Shown: positions 25,020 to 34,269 of the stretch, one piece after another
How the letters are laid out: each line of letters begins with the position of its first letter
Position numbering within the stretch: the first letter of the stretch is position 1
Assembly: GCA_965221135.1 (NCBI GenBank)
Contig: CBDCRZ010000106.1
Span: 806,001 to 870,000 of the forward strand
Source: Sansalvadorimonas sp965221135
GTDB lineage: Bacteria > Pseudomonadota > Gammaproteobacteria > Pseudomonadales > Endozoicomonadaceae
Direction: 5' to 3'
DNA length: 64,000 nucleotides
Notes under the pieces: model-generated
Told to the model about the DNA's origin: nothing
The model's input: only the letters and a program-made list of their open reading frames with translations
The model's database searches: none
Made by a program: the position numbers and the translations under genes

Positions 25020-25910
25020 ATGCCAAAAACCCTCAACTGTGCAGGGCGAGTTCTTGATCTTTCCCGCCCTAATATTATGGGTGTGCTGAATGTGACTCCG
25101 GACTCCTTTTCCGATGGTGGTCGCTACAATACCTTTGATACCGCACTGGCTCATGCCCGGGAAATGATTCTGGATGGAGTTGATATTATTGACGTTGGCG
25201 GTGAGTCGACCCGCCCTCATGAGGCAAAGGCGGTTGCGGTAAATGATGAGATTGGCCGGGTTGTGCCGGTAATTGAAGCTTTACGGAATGAATCTGACTG
25301 TATCATTTCTATCGATACCAGTGCGGCAGAAGTGATGAAGGCTGCTGTGGCAGCGGGCGCGAGTATTATTAATGATGTGCGGGCTCTGCGGCGCCCTGGT
25401 GCTCTGGCGGCTGCGGTTGAGTGTGATGTTCCTGTTATTCTGATGCACTCCCTTGTGGATCAGCCGGAAGCGGGTTTTGTGCCGGATTACAAAGATGTGG
25501 TTCAGGAGGTGGGAGACTATCTTCTAGAGCGGGCAGAATGCTGTGAAAAGGCAGGCATTAACCGGGAAAAGATTATTATTGATCCAGGTTTTGGTGGTGG
25601 CATGTTCGGAAAAACGGCAGCTTATGACCTGGAAATGGCGAAACGATTTGCAGAGTTTCATCGACTGAATATGCCGGTTCTGGCGGGTGTGTCGAGGAAA
25701 TCATTTATGGGGGCTGTGCTGAATAATACCGCGCAGGAGCGGTTGCCGGCGAGCCTTGCTATGGCTGTTCTCCTTGCTCAGGCAGGTGCGCAGATTATCC
25801 GCGTTCATGATGTTAAAGAGACGGCTGATGTGCTGGCAATGCTGCATGCAGTGAGTACTGCCGCGGGTGGTTCTGTTTGTAGTGAAAGTCACACCAGGGC
25901 AATGGAATAA
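25020..25910 (+). CDS. folP: Dihydropteroate synthase FolP
   Basis: FolP joins p-aminobenzoate to the pterin pyrophosphate in folate synthesis and is the sulfonamide target. The protein has 296 residues. Kept motifs are MGVLNVTPDSFSDGG, GGESTRP, SIDTS, INDVRAL, IDPGFG, SRKSFMG and RVHDV, which supply the known pterin and phosphate ligands. Two loops differ from E. coli: MHSLVDQPE replaces MHMQGNPKTMQ, and the segment after IDPGFG is GGMFGKTAAYD. The ATG at 25020 has a poor ribosome site; a GTG at 25005 is an alternative that adds five residues. glmM follows after 19 bp, as usual. Confidence 0.95.
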   Translation: MPKTLNCAGRVLDLSRPNIMGVLNVTPDSFSDGGRYNTFDTALAHAREMILDGVDIIDVGGESTRPHEAKAVAVNDEIGRVVPVIEALRNESDCIISIDTSAAEVMKAAVAAGASIINDVRALRRPGALAAAVECDVPVILMHSLVDQPEAGFVPDYKDVVQEVGDYLLERAECCEKAGINREKIIIDPGFGGGMFGKTAAYDLEMAKRFAEFHRLNMPVLAGVSRKSFMGAVLNNTAQERLPASLAMAVLLAQAGAQIIRVHDVKETADVLAMLHAVSTAAGGSVCSESHTRAME

Positions 25911-25929
25911 ATAAGTAAGGATAGAGAGT

Positions 25930-27267
25930 ATGGGTCGCAAGTATTTTGGAACTGACGGTGTACGTGGACTGGTGGGTCAGTTTCCCATTACACCGGAATT
26001 TGTGCTCAAGCTGGGTTGGGCGGCTGGCAAGGTGTTTTCTGGTCACGGTGCTAACCGGGTTTTGATTGGTAAGGATACTCGCCTGTCTGGCTATATGTTT
26101 GAGTCCGCTCTTGAGGCTGGATTGTCTGCCGCAGGTGTGGATGCCTGGTTGCTGGGTCCTATGCCGACGCCTGCTATTGCCTATCTTACGCGTACCTTTA
26201 ATGCCAACGCCGGTATCGTGATCAGTGCCTCCCATAACCCCTACTACGATAACGGCATCAAATTCTTCTCGGCAGATGGCTCCAAGTTGCCGGATGATAT
26301 TGAACTGGCGATAGAAGATATGCTGGACCAGGAAATGACTTTTGCGGATCCAGCTGATTTTGGTCGTGCCAAGCGTATTGATGATGCTGCTGGTCGTTAT
26401 ATCGAATACTGCAAAGCAACAGTGCGACCGCATCTGGACCTGTCAGGTCTGCATGTGGTTGTGGATGCTGCCCATGGTGCTAACTATCATGTGGGTCCGG
26501 AAGTGTTTCGTGAGCTGGGTGCCAGGGTTGATGCTATCGGTGTTTCCCCTGACGGCCTGAACATCAATAAGGGCGTGGGTTCCACTCATCTTGATGCTCT
26601 GAAAGCGACTGTTGCAGAGAAAAAAGCCCATCTGGGTGTCGCCTTTGATGGCGATGGTGACCGGGTATTGATGGTTGACCATAATGGCCGTGAAGTGGAT
26701 GGCGATGAGCTGCTTTATGTGATTGCCAGGTATCGTCATAGTCAGGGTGAGCTGAGTGGTGGTGTTGTCGGTACGGTTATGTCCAACCTTGGCTTGGAAA
26801 AAGCCATGGAAGGAGCCGGTATTCCTTTTGTGCGCGCCAAGGTGGGTGATCGTTATGTTAATGAGCAATTGTTAGCGAAAGGCTGGCAGTTGGGCGGGGA
26901 ATCGTCCGGTCATTTGATCTGTCGCCATGTTTCTACTACGGGAGATGGTATTGTTGCGGCTCTCCAGATTTTACGGGTAATGGTAGGCACGGGCCGAAGT
27001 CTGGCTGATCTTTGTGGTGATATGGTGAAATATCCCCAGACCATGATTAATGTTCGCATAAGCGAACGTATTGACCCGGATGCTAATACTGCCATTGTCG
27101 AAGCTGTCCAGCAGACCGAGTCTGAGTTGGGTAGTCGTGGGCGGGTGCTGTTACGTACTTCCGGCACCGAGCCCGTTATCCGGGTGATGATTGAGGGTGA
27201 TGATGCCGAAGAGGTGTCGCGCCGTTGTCAGGCCCTGGCCGATGTGGTTGAGGCTGAAGCCAGCTAA
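25930..27267 (+). CDS. glmM: Phosphoglucosamine mutase GlmM
   Basis: GlmM converts glucosamine-6-phosphate to glucosamine-1-phosphate for UDP-GlcNAc, the precursor of peptidoglycan and LPS. The protein has 445 residues. It starts GRKYFGTDGVRG. The phosphoserine loop is ISASHNPYYDNG near residue 100, the metal loop is FDGDGDRVLMVD, the sugar loop is GGESSGH, and the phosphate-binding loop is RTSGTEPVIRVM. It is co-directional with folP and tpiA in the conserved order. Confidence 0.99.
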   Translation: MGRKYFGTDGVRGLVGQFPITPEFVLKLGWAAGKVFSGHGANRVLIGKDTRLSGYMFESALEAGLSAAGVDAWLLGPMPTPAIAYLTRTFNANAGIVISASHNPYYDNGIKFFSADGSKLPDDIELAIEDMLDQEMTFADPADFGRAKRIDDAAGRYIEYCKATVRPHLDLSGLHVVVDAAHGANYHVGPEVFRELGARVDAIGVSPDGLNINKGVGSTHLDALKATVAEKKAHLGVAFDGDGDRVLMVDHNGREVDGDELLYVIARYRHSQGELSGGVVGTVMSNLGLEKAMEGAGIPFVRAKVGDRYVNEQLLAKGWQLGGESSGHLICRHVSTTGDGIVAALQILRVMVGTGRSLADLCGDMVKYPQTMINVRISERIDPDANTAIVEAVQQTESELGSRGRVLLRTSGTEPVIRVMIEGDDAEEVSRRCQALADVVEAEAS

Positions 27268-27292
27268 AAGCTGCATTTTTTATACAATTCCT

Positions 27293-27323
27293 TACGCGGC
27301 TACGCTGAGTAGTCGCGTATTTT
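27293..27323 (+). terminator. Terminator after glmM
   Basis: TACGCGGCTAC and GTAGTCGCGTA pair over 11 bp with one G-T pair, loop GCTGA, and are followed by TTTT. Confidence 0.75.
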
Positions 27324-27394
27324 GGTGTGTGCCCCATTGTCAGGGGTATGAGCCATAAGCTACCATTCTGTCGCTTCTTATAATGAGGTTCTGT

Positions 27395-28150
27395 ATGCGC
27401 ACGCCGCTTGTTGCTGGTAACTGGAAAATGAATGGATCCCGTGAGTCCGTTTCTGCCCTTGTTGAAGGACTGAAGTCCGAGACGGCAGAACTGGCTGGTA
27501 AGGTTGATATTGCAGTCTTTCCTTCAGCTGTCTTTGTTCAGCAGGTTGCGGATGCATTCAATGCCACTAATGTCGCCTGGGGGCTGCAGAATATCTGCAC
27601 CGAAGAAAAAGGCGCATTCACTGGTGAGAATTCCGTTGCCATGGCTCAGGATTTTTCCTGTACCATGGTTCTTGTGGGTCACTCTGAGCGTCGTGCTCTC
27701 TATCATGAGACAGACAGCGAAGTGGCTGCCAAGGTTGAGCGTGCCGGTTGCGCCGGTCTGGTGCCTGTGCTCTGTGTAGGGGAGACCCTGGAAGAGCGTG
27801 AAGCAGGTGAAACCATGACTGTTGTCGCCCGTCAGGTCAAAGCTGTTATTGAACAGGTTGACGCGGTCGCTCTCGAGAAACTGGTTATTGCTTATGAGCC
27901 TGTATGGGCCATAGGTACCGGTTTAACAGCTACTCCTGAGCAGGCTCAGGACGTTCATGCTGAAATTCGCCAGCTGCTGGCGAAGCATGATGGTGATATG
28001 GCTGCTCGTACCCGGATTCTCTATGGTGGTAGCGTCAAAGGTTCCAATGCGGCAGAAATTTTTGCCGGTGTGGATGTTGATGGTGGCCTTGTGGGCGGTG
28101 CGTCTCTGAGCGTACAGGACTTTCTCTCTATCTGTCGTGCTGCGGGTTAA
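27395..28150 (+). CDS. tpiA: Triosephosphate isomerase TpiA
   Basis: TpiA interconverts dihydroxyacetone phosphate and glyceraldehyde-3-phosphate. The protein has 251 residues from the ATG at 27395, which follows GAGG by seven bases and matches the E. coli start. The active-site Lys lies in AGNWKMNGS, the His in VLVGHSERR, and the Glu in AYEPVWAIGTG. The phosphate loop is LYGGSVKGSNA and GGLVGGASL. secG follows after three bases, so the two are probably cotranscribed. Confidence 0.99.
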   Translation: MRTPLVAGNWKMNGSRESVSALVEGLKSETAELAGKVDIAVFPSAVFVQQVADAFNATNVAWGLQNICTEEKGAFTGENSVAMAQDFSCTMVLVGHSERRALYHETDSEVAAKVERAGCAGLVPVLCVGETLEEREAGETMTVVARQVKAVIEQVDAVALEKLVIAYEPVWAIGTGLTATPEQAQDVHAEIRQLLAKHDGDMAARTRILYGGSVKGSNAAEIFAGVDVDGGLVGGASLSVQDFLSICRAAG

Positions 28151-28153
28151 AGA

Positions 28154-28618
28154 ATGGAAACAGTAATTCTAATTGTTCATGTGTTGGTTGCTTTAGGTCT
28201 GATCGGCCTGATTATGTTGCAGCAGGGCAAGGGGGCTGAAGCGGGGGCTTCATTTGGTTCCGGTGCTTCCCAGACTGTCTTTGGTAGTCAGGGTTCCGGT
28301 AACTTCCTGTCCCGTACAACAGCCATCCTGGCCACAATCTTTTTTGTGACCAGTATTGGCCTGGCCATGGTTGCCAAAGATAAAGCTACTGCTTTGGGCA
28401 ATACTGGCGTTCAGGGTATTCCTGAGGCTGTGCAGGTACCTGAGGTTGAGCAGGGTGTTCCTGCGCCTTCTAGTGATGTGCCGGAAGTTGGTGATTTTAC
28501 AGTAGATTCTTCGGATTCTCCTGTGGTAGACTCTGCCGCGTCTGATGAGGGTGATGCTCCTGAAGTTGGTTCGGAAGGTGTTGAAAACACTAAAAAAACT
28601 GACGAGAGCAAGCCGTAA
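28154..28618 (+). CDS. secG: Protein translocase subunit SecG
   Basis: SecG is the accessory inner-membrane subunit of the SecYEG channel. The protein has 154 residues. Two membrane segments (about 3-22 and 52-72) flank the conserved loop MLQQGKGAEAGASFGSGASQ. The C-terminal 75 residues form an acidic Ser/Val/Pro-rich tail, longer than the E. coli one (110 residues in all). The start lies three bases after tpiA. Two tRNA genes follow, as in Pseudomonas. Confidence 0.95.
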   Translation: METVILIVHVLVALGLIGLIMLQQGKGAEAGASFGSGASQTVFGSQGSGNFLSRTTAILATIFFVTSIGLAMVAKDKATALGNTGVQGIPEAVQVPEVEQGVPAPSSDVPEVGDFTVDSSDSPVVDSAASDEGDAPEVGSEGVENTKKTDESKP

Positions 28619-28730
28619 GGCAACTGATCGAACTCAAACGGTGAAAGCCCTTTTTGTATCAGGTTTTGATTGAACAGGTTTCTGGCTAACGGGCTCCTGG
28701 TTAAACAAAAGCGCTTTCATCGAGATTGAA

Positions 28731-28816
28731 GCCGAAGTGGTGGAATTGGTAGACACGCCATCTTGAGGGGGTGGTGCTCTATGAGCGTGGGGGTTCAAGT
28801 CCCCCCTTCGGCACCA
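28731..28816 (+). tRNA. tRNA-Leu (anticodon GAG)
   Basis: The acceptor stem GCCGAAG pairs with CTTCGGC, and the mature CCA is encoded at 28814-28816. The anticodon stem CCATC/GGTGG holds the loop TTGAGGG with anticodon GAG. A long variable arm and GGTTCAAGT in the T arm are typical of leucine tRNAs. The E. coli leuU tRNA is closely similar and sits in the equivalent place after secG. Confidence 0.97.
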
Positions 28817-28911
28817 GTTTTAAGGTAACCATTCCAGGGGTTATCGCGTTGTGACAATCTGGTTCTGTTTGCGAAGTTCAGGTTGTGGCAATATAATTTA
28901 AGAGTTTTTGG

Positions 28912-28988
<77 letters not shown>

Positions 28989-28997
28989 ATTATTTAG

Positions 28998-29024
28998 AAA
29001 AGCCCCTCGTGAAGGGGCTTTTTG
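28998..29024 (+). terminator. Terminator after the tRNA genes
   Basis: AAAAGCCCCT and AGGGGCTTTT form a 10-bp stem with loop CGTGA, ending in a T run. Confidence 0.93.
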
Positions 29025-29229
29025 CTATGATCGAAAAGCTGTTTTTTTGATGCGCTGTAGAAGTGGTGTTGATGAAAGGATGGTTTGATGCGCTTTGAAG
29101 CAAAGCGTGTCTCCGGCAGCTGTATTTGATAAGGTTATAGCGAGCACGATCATACGTGCACATTATGTGGTTTTTGGAAGTTGTACTGAATGTTTTTATC
29201 ATCATTTTGTTCAGTGCAGGTGGTTATCA

Positions 29230-29384
29230 GCAATAGGCCCATTGGGGTGTCAGGTATTCCATGATGGAAGTCTGAGAGATTTTATGGAGACCGGGTCAGC
29301 TTTGACCGGGTTTACAGGTATACACCGACTGGCGTAGTTCGTTTGGTGTTGCCAGTCGAGGATGGGCTTTTAGCCCATTTTTTA
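29230..29384 (+). ncRNA. Structured leader or small RNA upstream of rimP
   Basis: About 430 bp separate the tRNA terminator from rimP. Toward its end lie GGTCA/TGACC within a repeated GACCGGGT near 29288-29308, the pair CGACTGGC (29326-29333) and GCCAGTCG (29351-29358), and then a full terminator. That terminator is ATGGGCT (29362-29368), loop TTT, AGCCCAT (29372-29378) and six T. A series of stems closed by a terminator before an operon suggests an attenuated leader of rimP-nusA-infB or an independent small RNA. I recognise no known family. Confidence 0.5.
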
Positions 29385-29461
29385 TTGCTGTTGTGGGGCT
29401 GTCATTTCTCAGGAAGAGACTGTCTCACAGCAGTTTTTGTCGTCAGTGCGAGGGCGTGTAA

Positions 29462-29917
29462 GTGGCAGGCAAGCTGGAAGTACTGTATGAGCTTGTTGAA
29501 CCCATTGTGAAGTCGCTTGGATGCGTGCTCTGGGGTATTGAGCTTGTATCACAAGGTAGACAGACACAGTTGCGGGTGTTTATCGACCGGGATTCAGGCG
29601 TTGGGCTGGAGGACTGTGAAGGTGTCAGTCGTCAGCTGAGTGCTGTTCTCGATGTTGAAGATCCGATCGCCGGTGAGTACACCTTAGAGGTGTCATCTCC
29701 AGGATTGGATCGCCCGCTGTTCACACTGGTGCAGTATACGGATCTGGCAGGAAGTCAGGTCAATATGCGCTTACGGGTCCCTTTTGAAGGGCGCCGTAAG
29801 TACCGAGGAGTGATCCAGGGTGTGGAAGGAGATGAAGTTGTGATCATCTGTGATGATCATGAATACCTCTTCCCCTTTGACACCATCGATAAAGCGAATG
29901 TAATACCGCAGTTCTGA
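29462..29917 (+). CDS. rimP: Ribosome maturation factor RimP
   Basis: RimP assists assembly of the 30S subunit. The protein has 151 residues. It holds LGCVLWGIELVSQGRQTQLRVFID, split by the first beta sheet, then EDCEGVSRQLSAVLDVEDPI and LEVSSPGLDRPLF, all family signatures. The start is GTG at 29462 with CGAGGG eight bases upstream. It begins the rimP-nusA-infB operon. Confidence 0.97.
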   Translation: MAGKLEVLYELVEPIVKSLGCVLWGIELVSQGRQTQLRVFIDRDSGVGLEDCEGVSRQLSAVLDVEDPIAGEYTLEVSSPGLDRPLFTLVQYTDLAGSQVNMRLRVPFEGRRKYRGVIQGVEGDEVVIICDDHEYLFPFDTIDKANVIPQF

Positions 29918-30013
29918 TGCCTGCCCGCAAGAGGGAAGGCTTTCTCCGAAAGTGCTTGCTCTTGCAGTGGGTCCTAAAGGGAAGAACCGGTTTAACGATG
30001 CGCGAGGCAGAGC

Positions 30014-31507
30014 ATGAGCAAAGAAATTCTGTTGGTCGTTGAATCCGTCTCCAACGAGAAGGGAGTACCGCCCGAGGTTATCTTCGAGGCGATCGAGACT
30101 GCCCTGGCGACGGCAACAAAAAAACGTTACGAAACCGAAGTGGATATCCGCGTCGCGATTGATCGGGCAACCGGTGAATATGACTCGTTCCGCCGCTGGA
30201 CCATCGTGGCAGATGAAGATTTTGAAATTCCAGGCGCACACTTCACCCTTGACGAAGGCAAGGAGAAGGATGAGTCCCTGGAAATTGGTGGTATGTGGGA
30301 AGAGCCGATTGAGTCCATTGCTTTTGGACGTATCGCAGCCCAGACCGCCAAGCAGGTTATTGTCCAGAAGGTCCGGGAAGCCGAGCGTCGTCAGATGGTC
30401 GAATCTTACCGTGACAAGATGGGCGAACTGCTGAACGGCACTATTAAAAAGGTGAACCGCGATACCTTGATCGTAGATCTGGGTAGCAATGCGGAAGCTG
30501 TTCTGCGTAAGGATCAGGTGATCCCGCGGGAAACCTTCCGCATGGGTGCCCATGTTCGCGCACTGCTGCACTCTGTTTCTGAAGAGAACCGTGGCCCTCA
30601 GCTGATGATGAGCCGGACTTGCCCGGAAATGCTGATTGAGCTTTTCCGTCTGGAAGTGCCTGAGATCTCTGAAGAGGTTATCGAGATTCGTGCTGCGGCC
30701 CGTGATCCCGGTTCCCGTGCCAAGATCGCCGTTAAGACTAACGACGGTCGCATCGACCCTGTTGGTGCCTGTGTTGGTATGCGTGGTTCCCGCGTACAGG
30801 CTGTCTCTACTGAGCTGGGTAACGAACGTGTGGATATCGTCCTGTGGGATGACAACCCTGTTCAGTTTGTTATCAACGCTATGCAGCCTGCGGAAGTGGC
30901 CTCCATCATCGTTGATGAAGACAACCACACCATGGATCTGGCAGTCGCTGAAGACAATCTGGCACAGGCTATTGGTCGTGGTGGTCAGAACGTCCGTCTG
31001 GCCGGTGAGCTGACGGGCTGGAATCTGAACGTGATGACCGAAGATGATGCTGAAGCCAAGCAGCTGAAAGAAGCTGACAAACAGGCTCAGGTCTTTGTCG
31101 ATCATCTCGATGTTGATATCGACCTGGCGCGTACCCTGGTCGGCGAAGGCTTCACCAGCCTGGAAGAAGTTGCCTATGTTCCGGTTGAAGAGATGACCGG
31201 GATTGATGGTTTTGATGAAGAAGTGGTCAACGAACTGCGCCAGCGCGCAAAAGATCGTCTGCTGACTCTGGCTATTGCCAATGAAGAGAGACTGGAAGGC
31301 GCGCAGCCTGCAGAAGACCTGCTGGGTCTTGAAGGTCTCGAAGAAAACCTGGCGTATGAACTGGCTGCCAAAGGCGTTCGTACTCTGGAAGATCTGGCAG
31401 AGCAGGCAACTGACGAGCTGGAAGATATTGAAGGTCTTGATTCTGAGAAAGCTGCAGAGCTGATCATGAAAGCAAGGAATATCTGCTGGTTCGGAGAAGA
31501 AAACTGA
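30014..31507 (+). CDS. nusA: Transcription termination/antitermination factor NusA
   Basis: NusA binds RNA polymerase and controls pausing, termination and antitermination. The protein has 497 residues. The N-terminal polymerase-binding domain starts KEILLVVESVSNEKGVPPE. An S1 domain lies near 135-200 (LLNGTIKKVNRDTLIVDLG). Two KH domains follow (VGACVGMRGSRVQAV and AIGRGGQNVRLAGELTG). Two C-terminal acidic repeats complete the gammaproteobacterial form. GAGG lies seven bases before the ATG. infB follows after 25 bp. Confidence 0.99.
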   Translation: MSKEILLVVESVSNEKGVPPEVIFEAIETALATATKKRYETEVDIRVAIDRATGEYDSFRRWTIVADEDFEIPGAHFTLDEGKEKDESLEIGGMWEEPIESIAFGRIAAQTAKQVIVQKVREAERRQMVESYRDKMGELLNGTIKKVNRDTLIVDLGSNAEAVLRKDQVIPRETFRMGAHVRALLHSVSEENRGPQLMMSRTCPEMLIELFRLEVPEISEEVIEIRAAARDPGSRAKIAVKTNDGRIDPVGACVGMRGSRVQAVSTELGNERVDIVLWDDNPVQFVINAMQPAEVASIIVDEDNHTMDLAVAEDNLAQAIGRGGQNVRLAGELTGWNLNVMTEDDAEAKQLKEADKQAQVFVDHLDVDIDLARTLVGEGFTSLEEVAYVPVEEMTGIDGFDEEVVNELRQRAKDRLLTLAIANEERLEGAQPAEDLLGLEGLEENLAYELAAKGVRTLEDLAEQATDELEDIEGLDSEKAAELIMKARNICWFGEEN

Positions 31508-31532
31508 GCTGGCCACTGAGAGGAGAAGTTTT

Positions 31533-34121
31533 ATGGCAGATGTAACGGTATCACAACTTGCCGAGGTGGTCGGAGCTCCGGTTGAACGCCTGCTCAAGCA
31601 GATGAGTGACGCGGGCTTGCCCCACAAAAAGGCTGATCAGCCTGTTAGCGATGCAGAGAAGTCTGCACTGCTGGCACACCTGCGCAGAGGTCATGGCGGC
31701 AAGGCGGCGCCTGTCGATCCAGAGCCACAGCAGGTTACCCTGAAGCGCAAGACTGTCAGTCAGCTGAAAGTCGCTGGCGGTTCTGGCGGCAAGAACAAGA
31801 TTGTTAACGTAGAAGTGCGCAAAAAGCGTACCTACGTGAAGAATGACGCGAAGGCTGATCTTGAGACCGAGAAGAAGCGTCGTGATGATGAGCGCAAGGC
31901 TGACGACAAGGCTTCTGCCGAACGTCGCCAGACCAAGACTCGTCGTGATGAAGATGACGCCCGTCGTAAGGAAGGCGTACGTCGCAAGACTGAAGAAAAC
32001 GATCAACGTCGTGCACGCCCTGCGGGTTCCGCACCTGCTGGCCGTACTGGTGACCGTCGTCCATCTTCAGCACCTCGTCCTGATGGTCGTCATCCGGGTG
32101 CTGCTGGTGCTCCAGGTGCTGGTGCTCCAGGTGCTGATGCTCCACCACCACCTCCGGCTGATGATGATCGTCGTCGTCGCCGTACTCCTGCCAAGAAGAA
32201 AGGCGGAGAGACTATCGGTCGTAACGAAGATGGTCGTGGTCGTGGTCGTGGTAAAGGTCGCGGTGGTCGTGATGACCGCAACAGCCGTAACAAGCCGTTG
32301 TCCCGCAAGCCGTTCAAGTCTAAAGATCTGGAACAGCATGGCTTTACCAAGCCGACAGCTGCAGTCGTCCGTGAAGTTGCTATTCCGGAAACCATTACTG
32401 TTGGTGAACTTGCTAACAAGATGGCTGTGAAAGCTGCCGAAGTTATCAAGTACATGTTCAAACTGGGCACCATGGTGACCATCAACCAGGTAATCGATCA
32501 GGATACTGCGGCTATCGTAGTTGAAGAGATGGGTCACAAGGTCAAGATGGTTAAGGCTGACGCTCTGGAAGATTCCCTGGATGATGCGGTAGCAGAAACC
32601 ACGGGTGAAGAAGTTTCCCGTGCACCGGTTGTTACTGTTATGGGTCACGTTGACCATGGTAAGACCTCCCTGCTGGATTACATCCGTAAGGCGAAGGTTC
32701 AGGCCGGTGAAGCGGGTGGTATTACCCAGCATATCGGTGCTTACCATGTAACAACCGGCCGCGGCATGATCACATTCCTGGATACTCCAGGACACGCAGC
32801 GTTTACCGCGATGCGTGCCCGTGGTGCCAAGGCGACCGACATCGTAATCCTTGTAGTTGCTGCTGATGATGGCGTGATGCCTCAGACCGAAGAAGCTGTT
32901 CAGCACGCGAAAGATGCTGGCGTTCCTCTGGTTGTTGCAGTGAACAAGTGTGATAAGGACTCTGCGGATCCTGATCGCGTGAAGAACGAACTGTCTGCCC
33001 GTGCCGTTATCCCTGAAGAGTGGGGTGGTGACACTCAGTTTATCGAAGTGTCTGCTCACACTGGTCAGGGCATCGATGATCTGCTGGAAGCTGTACTGCT
33101 GCAATCTGAAGTTCTCGAACTGAATGCTGTTGCCGACGGTCCTGCGAAGGGTGTTGTTATCGAATCCCGTCTCGATAAGGGTCGTGGTCCGGTTGCTTCC
33201 GTACTGGTTCAGTCCGGTACCCTGAATCGTGGCGACAACGTTCTGGTTGGTCAGCAGTACGGTCGTATCCGTGCAATGCTGGACGAGAACGGTAAGCCAG
33301 TTGAGACTGCTGGTCCTTCCATTCCGGTTGAGATTCTCGGTCTGGACGGTACTCCTGGCGCTGGTGATGAAATGCTGGCGGTACAGGATGAGCGTAAGGC
33401 CCGTGAAATTGCCATGTTCCGACAGGGCAAATTCCGTGAGGTTAAGCTGGCTCGTCAGCAGGCTGCCAAGCTGGAAAACATGTTCAAGGACATGGGTTCC
33501 GCAGAGAAGCGTACTCTGAAGGTTGTACTGAAGACCGACGTACGTGGTTCTCTGGAAGCCATCACCGCTGCGCTGCATGAGCAGGGTAACGATGAAGTGG
33601 ATGTTAAGGTTATCTTCGGTGGCGTAGGTGGTATCACTGAAACCGACGCGAACCTGGCTCTGGCTTCCAACGCTATCCTGGTTGGCTTTAACGTTCGTGC
33701 TGACGCGACGTCCCGTCGTATCGTCGAGAGTGAAGGTCTGGGTCTGCGCTACTACAGCGTAATCTACGACATCATCGACGACGTGAAACAGGCTCTGACC
33801 GGCATGCTCAAGGCTGAGTTCCGCGAGCAGATTGTTGGTGTTGCCGACGTTCGTGATGTTTTCCGTGCACCCAAGATCGGCGCAGTTGCTGGTTGTATGG
33901 TTATCGAAGGCGTCATGTTCCGCAGCGAGCGTATCCGCGTACTGCGTGAAGACGTTGTTATCTACGAAGGCGAACTGGAATCCCTGCGTCGCTTCAAGGA
34001 TGACGTCAGCGAAGTTCGCACCGGCTACGAATGTGGTATCGGTGTTAAGAACTACAATGACGTGAAAGTGGGCGACAAGATCGAAGTCTACAAGTCCGTT
34101 GAGGTTGAACGTACTCTGTAA
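31533..34121 (+). CDS. infB: Translation initiation factor IF-2
   Basis: IF-2 is the GTPase that places initiator tRNA on the ribosome. The protein has 862 residues. The N-terminal domain (1-50) is followed by a long charged linker. The linker includes a GAPGA repeat near residue 192 with PPPPP, and an RG-rich stretch near 235. The GTPase domain has VMGHVDHGKTSLLD, FLDTPGHAAF and AVNKCDKD. Domains II-IV follow, ending KVGDKIEVYKSVEVERTL. AGGAG precedes the ATG. A strong terminator follows. Confidence 0.99.
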   Translation: MADVTVSQLAEVVGAPVERLLKQMSDAGLPHKKADQPVSDAEKSALLAHLRRGHGGKAAPVDPEPQQVTLKRKTVSQLKVAGGSGGKNKIVNVEVRKKRTYVKNDAKADLETEKKRRDDERKADDKASAERRQTKTRRDEDDARRKEGVRRKTEENDQRRARPAGSAPAGRTGDRRPSSAPRPDGRHPGAAGAPGAGAPGADAPPPPPADDDRRRRRTPAKKKGGETIGRNEDGRGRGRGKGRGGRDDRNSRNKPLSRKPFKSKDLEQHGFTKPTAAVVREVAIPETITVGELANKMAVKAAEVIKYMFKLGTMVTINQVIDQDTAAIVVEEMGHKVKMVKADALEDSLDDAVAETTGEEVSRAPVVTVMGHVDHGKTSLLDYIRKAKVQAGEAGGITQHIGAYHVTTGRGMITFLDTPGHAAFTAMRARGAKATDIVILVVAADDGVMPQTEEAVQHAKDAGVPLVVAVNKCDKDSADPDRVKNELSARAVIPEEWGGDTQFIEVSAHTGQGIDDLLEAVLLQSEVLELNAVADGPAKGVVIESRLDKGRGPVASVLVQSGTLNRGDNVLVGQQYGRIRAMLDENGKPVETAGPSIPVEILGLDGTPGAGDEMLAVQDERKAREIAMFRQGKFREVKLARQQAAKLENMFKDMGSAEKRTLKVVLKTDVRGSLEAITAALHEQGNDEVDVKVIFGGVGGITETDANLALASNAILVGFNVRADATSRRIVESEGLGLRYYSVIYDIIDDVKQALTGMLKAEFREQIVGVADVRDVFRAPKIGAVAGCMVIEGVMFRSERIRVLREDVVIYEGELESLRRFKDDVSEVRTGYECGIGVKNYNDVKVGDKIEVYKSVEVERTL
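32106..32144 (+). repeat. 15-bp in-frame repeat inside infB
   Basis: GGTGCTCCAGGTGCT occurs twice in tandem, followed by a third degenerate copy. It encodes GAPGA units in the disordered linker of IF-2, where length changes should be tolerated. Confidence 0.85.
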
Positions 34122-34131
34122 GCCTCGTTAT

Positions 34132-34180
34132 AACAAAAAGGCGTGCGAGGGTGGAAACGCCTCCGTGCGCCTTTTTGTTT
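34132..34180 (+). terminator. Terminator after infB
   Basis: AACAAAAAGGCG and CGCCTTTTTGTTT flank an imperfect GC-rich stem (TGCGAGG against CCTCCGTG). The T run follows the stem. Confidence 0.9.
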
Positions 34181-34269
34181 ATAGACGAACGCTTACTGAC
34201 GTTTACTTATTCGCGCAGGTCATGATGGTCTGCGTGACTGGTTTATAACGAGAATGCGAAGCGCAAGTT

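Noticed and set aside
29771..33578. Long open frames antisense to nusA and infB (618 and 503 codons)
   Set aside because: They lie entirely opposite well-conserved genes and cross the intergenic gaps without regulatory signals. Their composition is typical of shadow frames.
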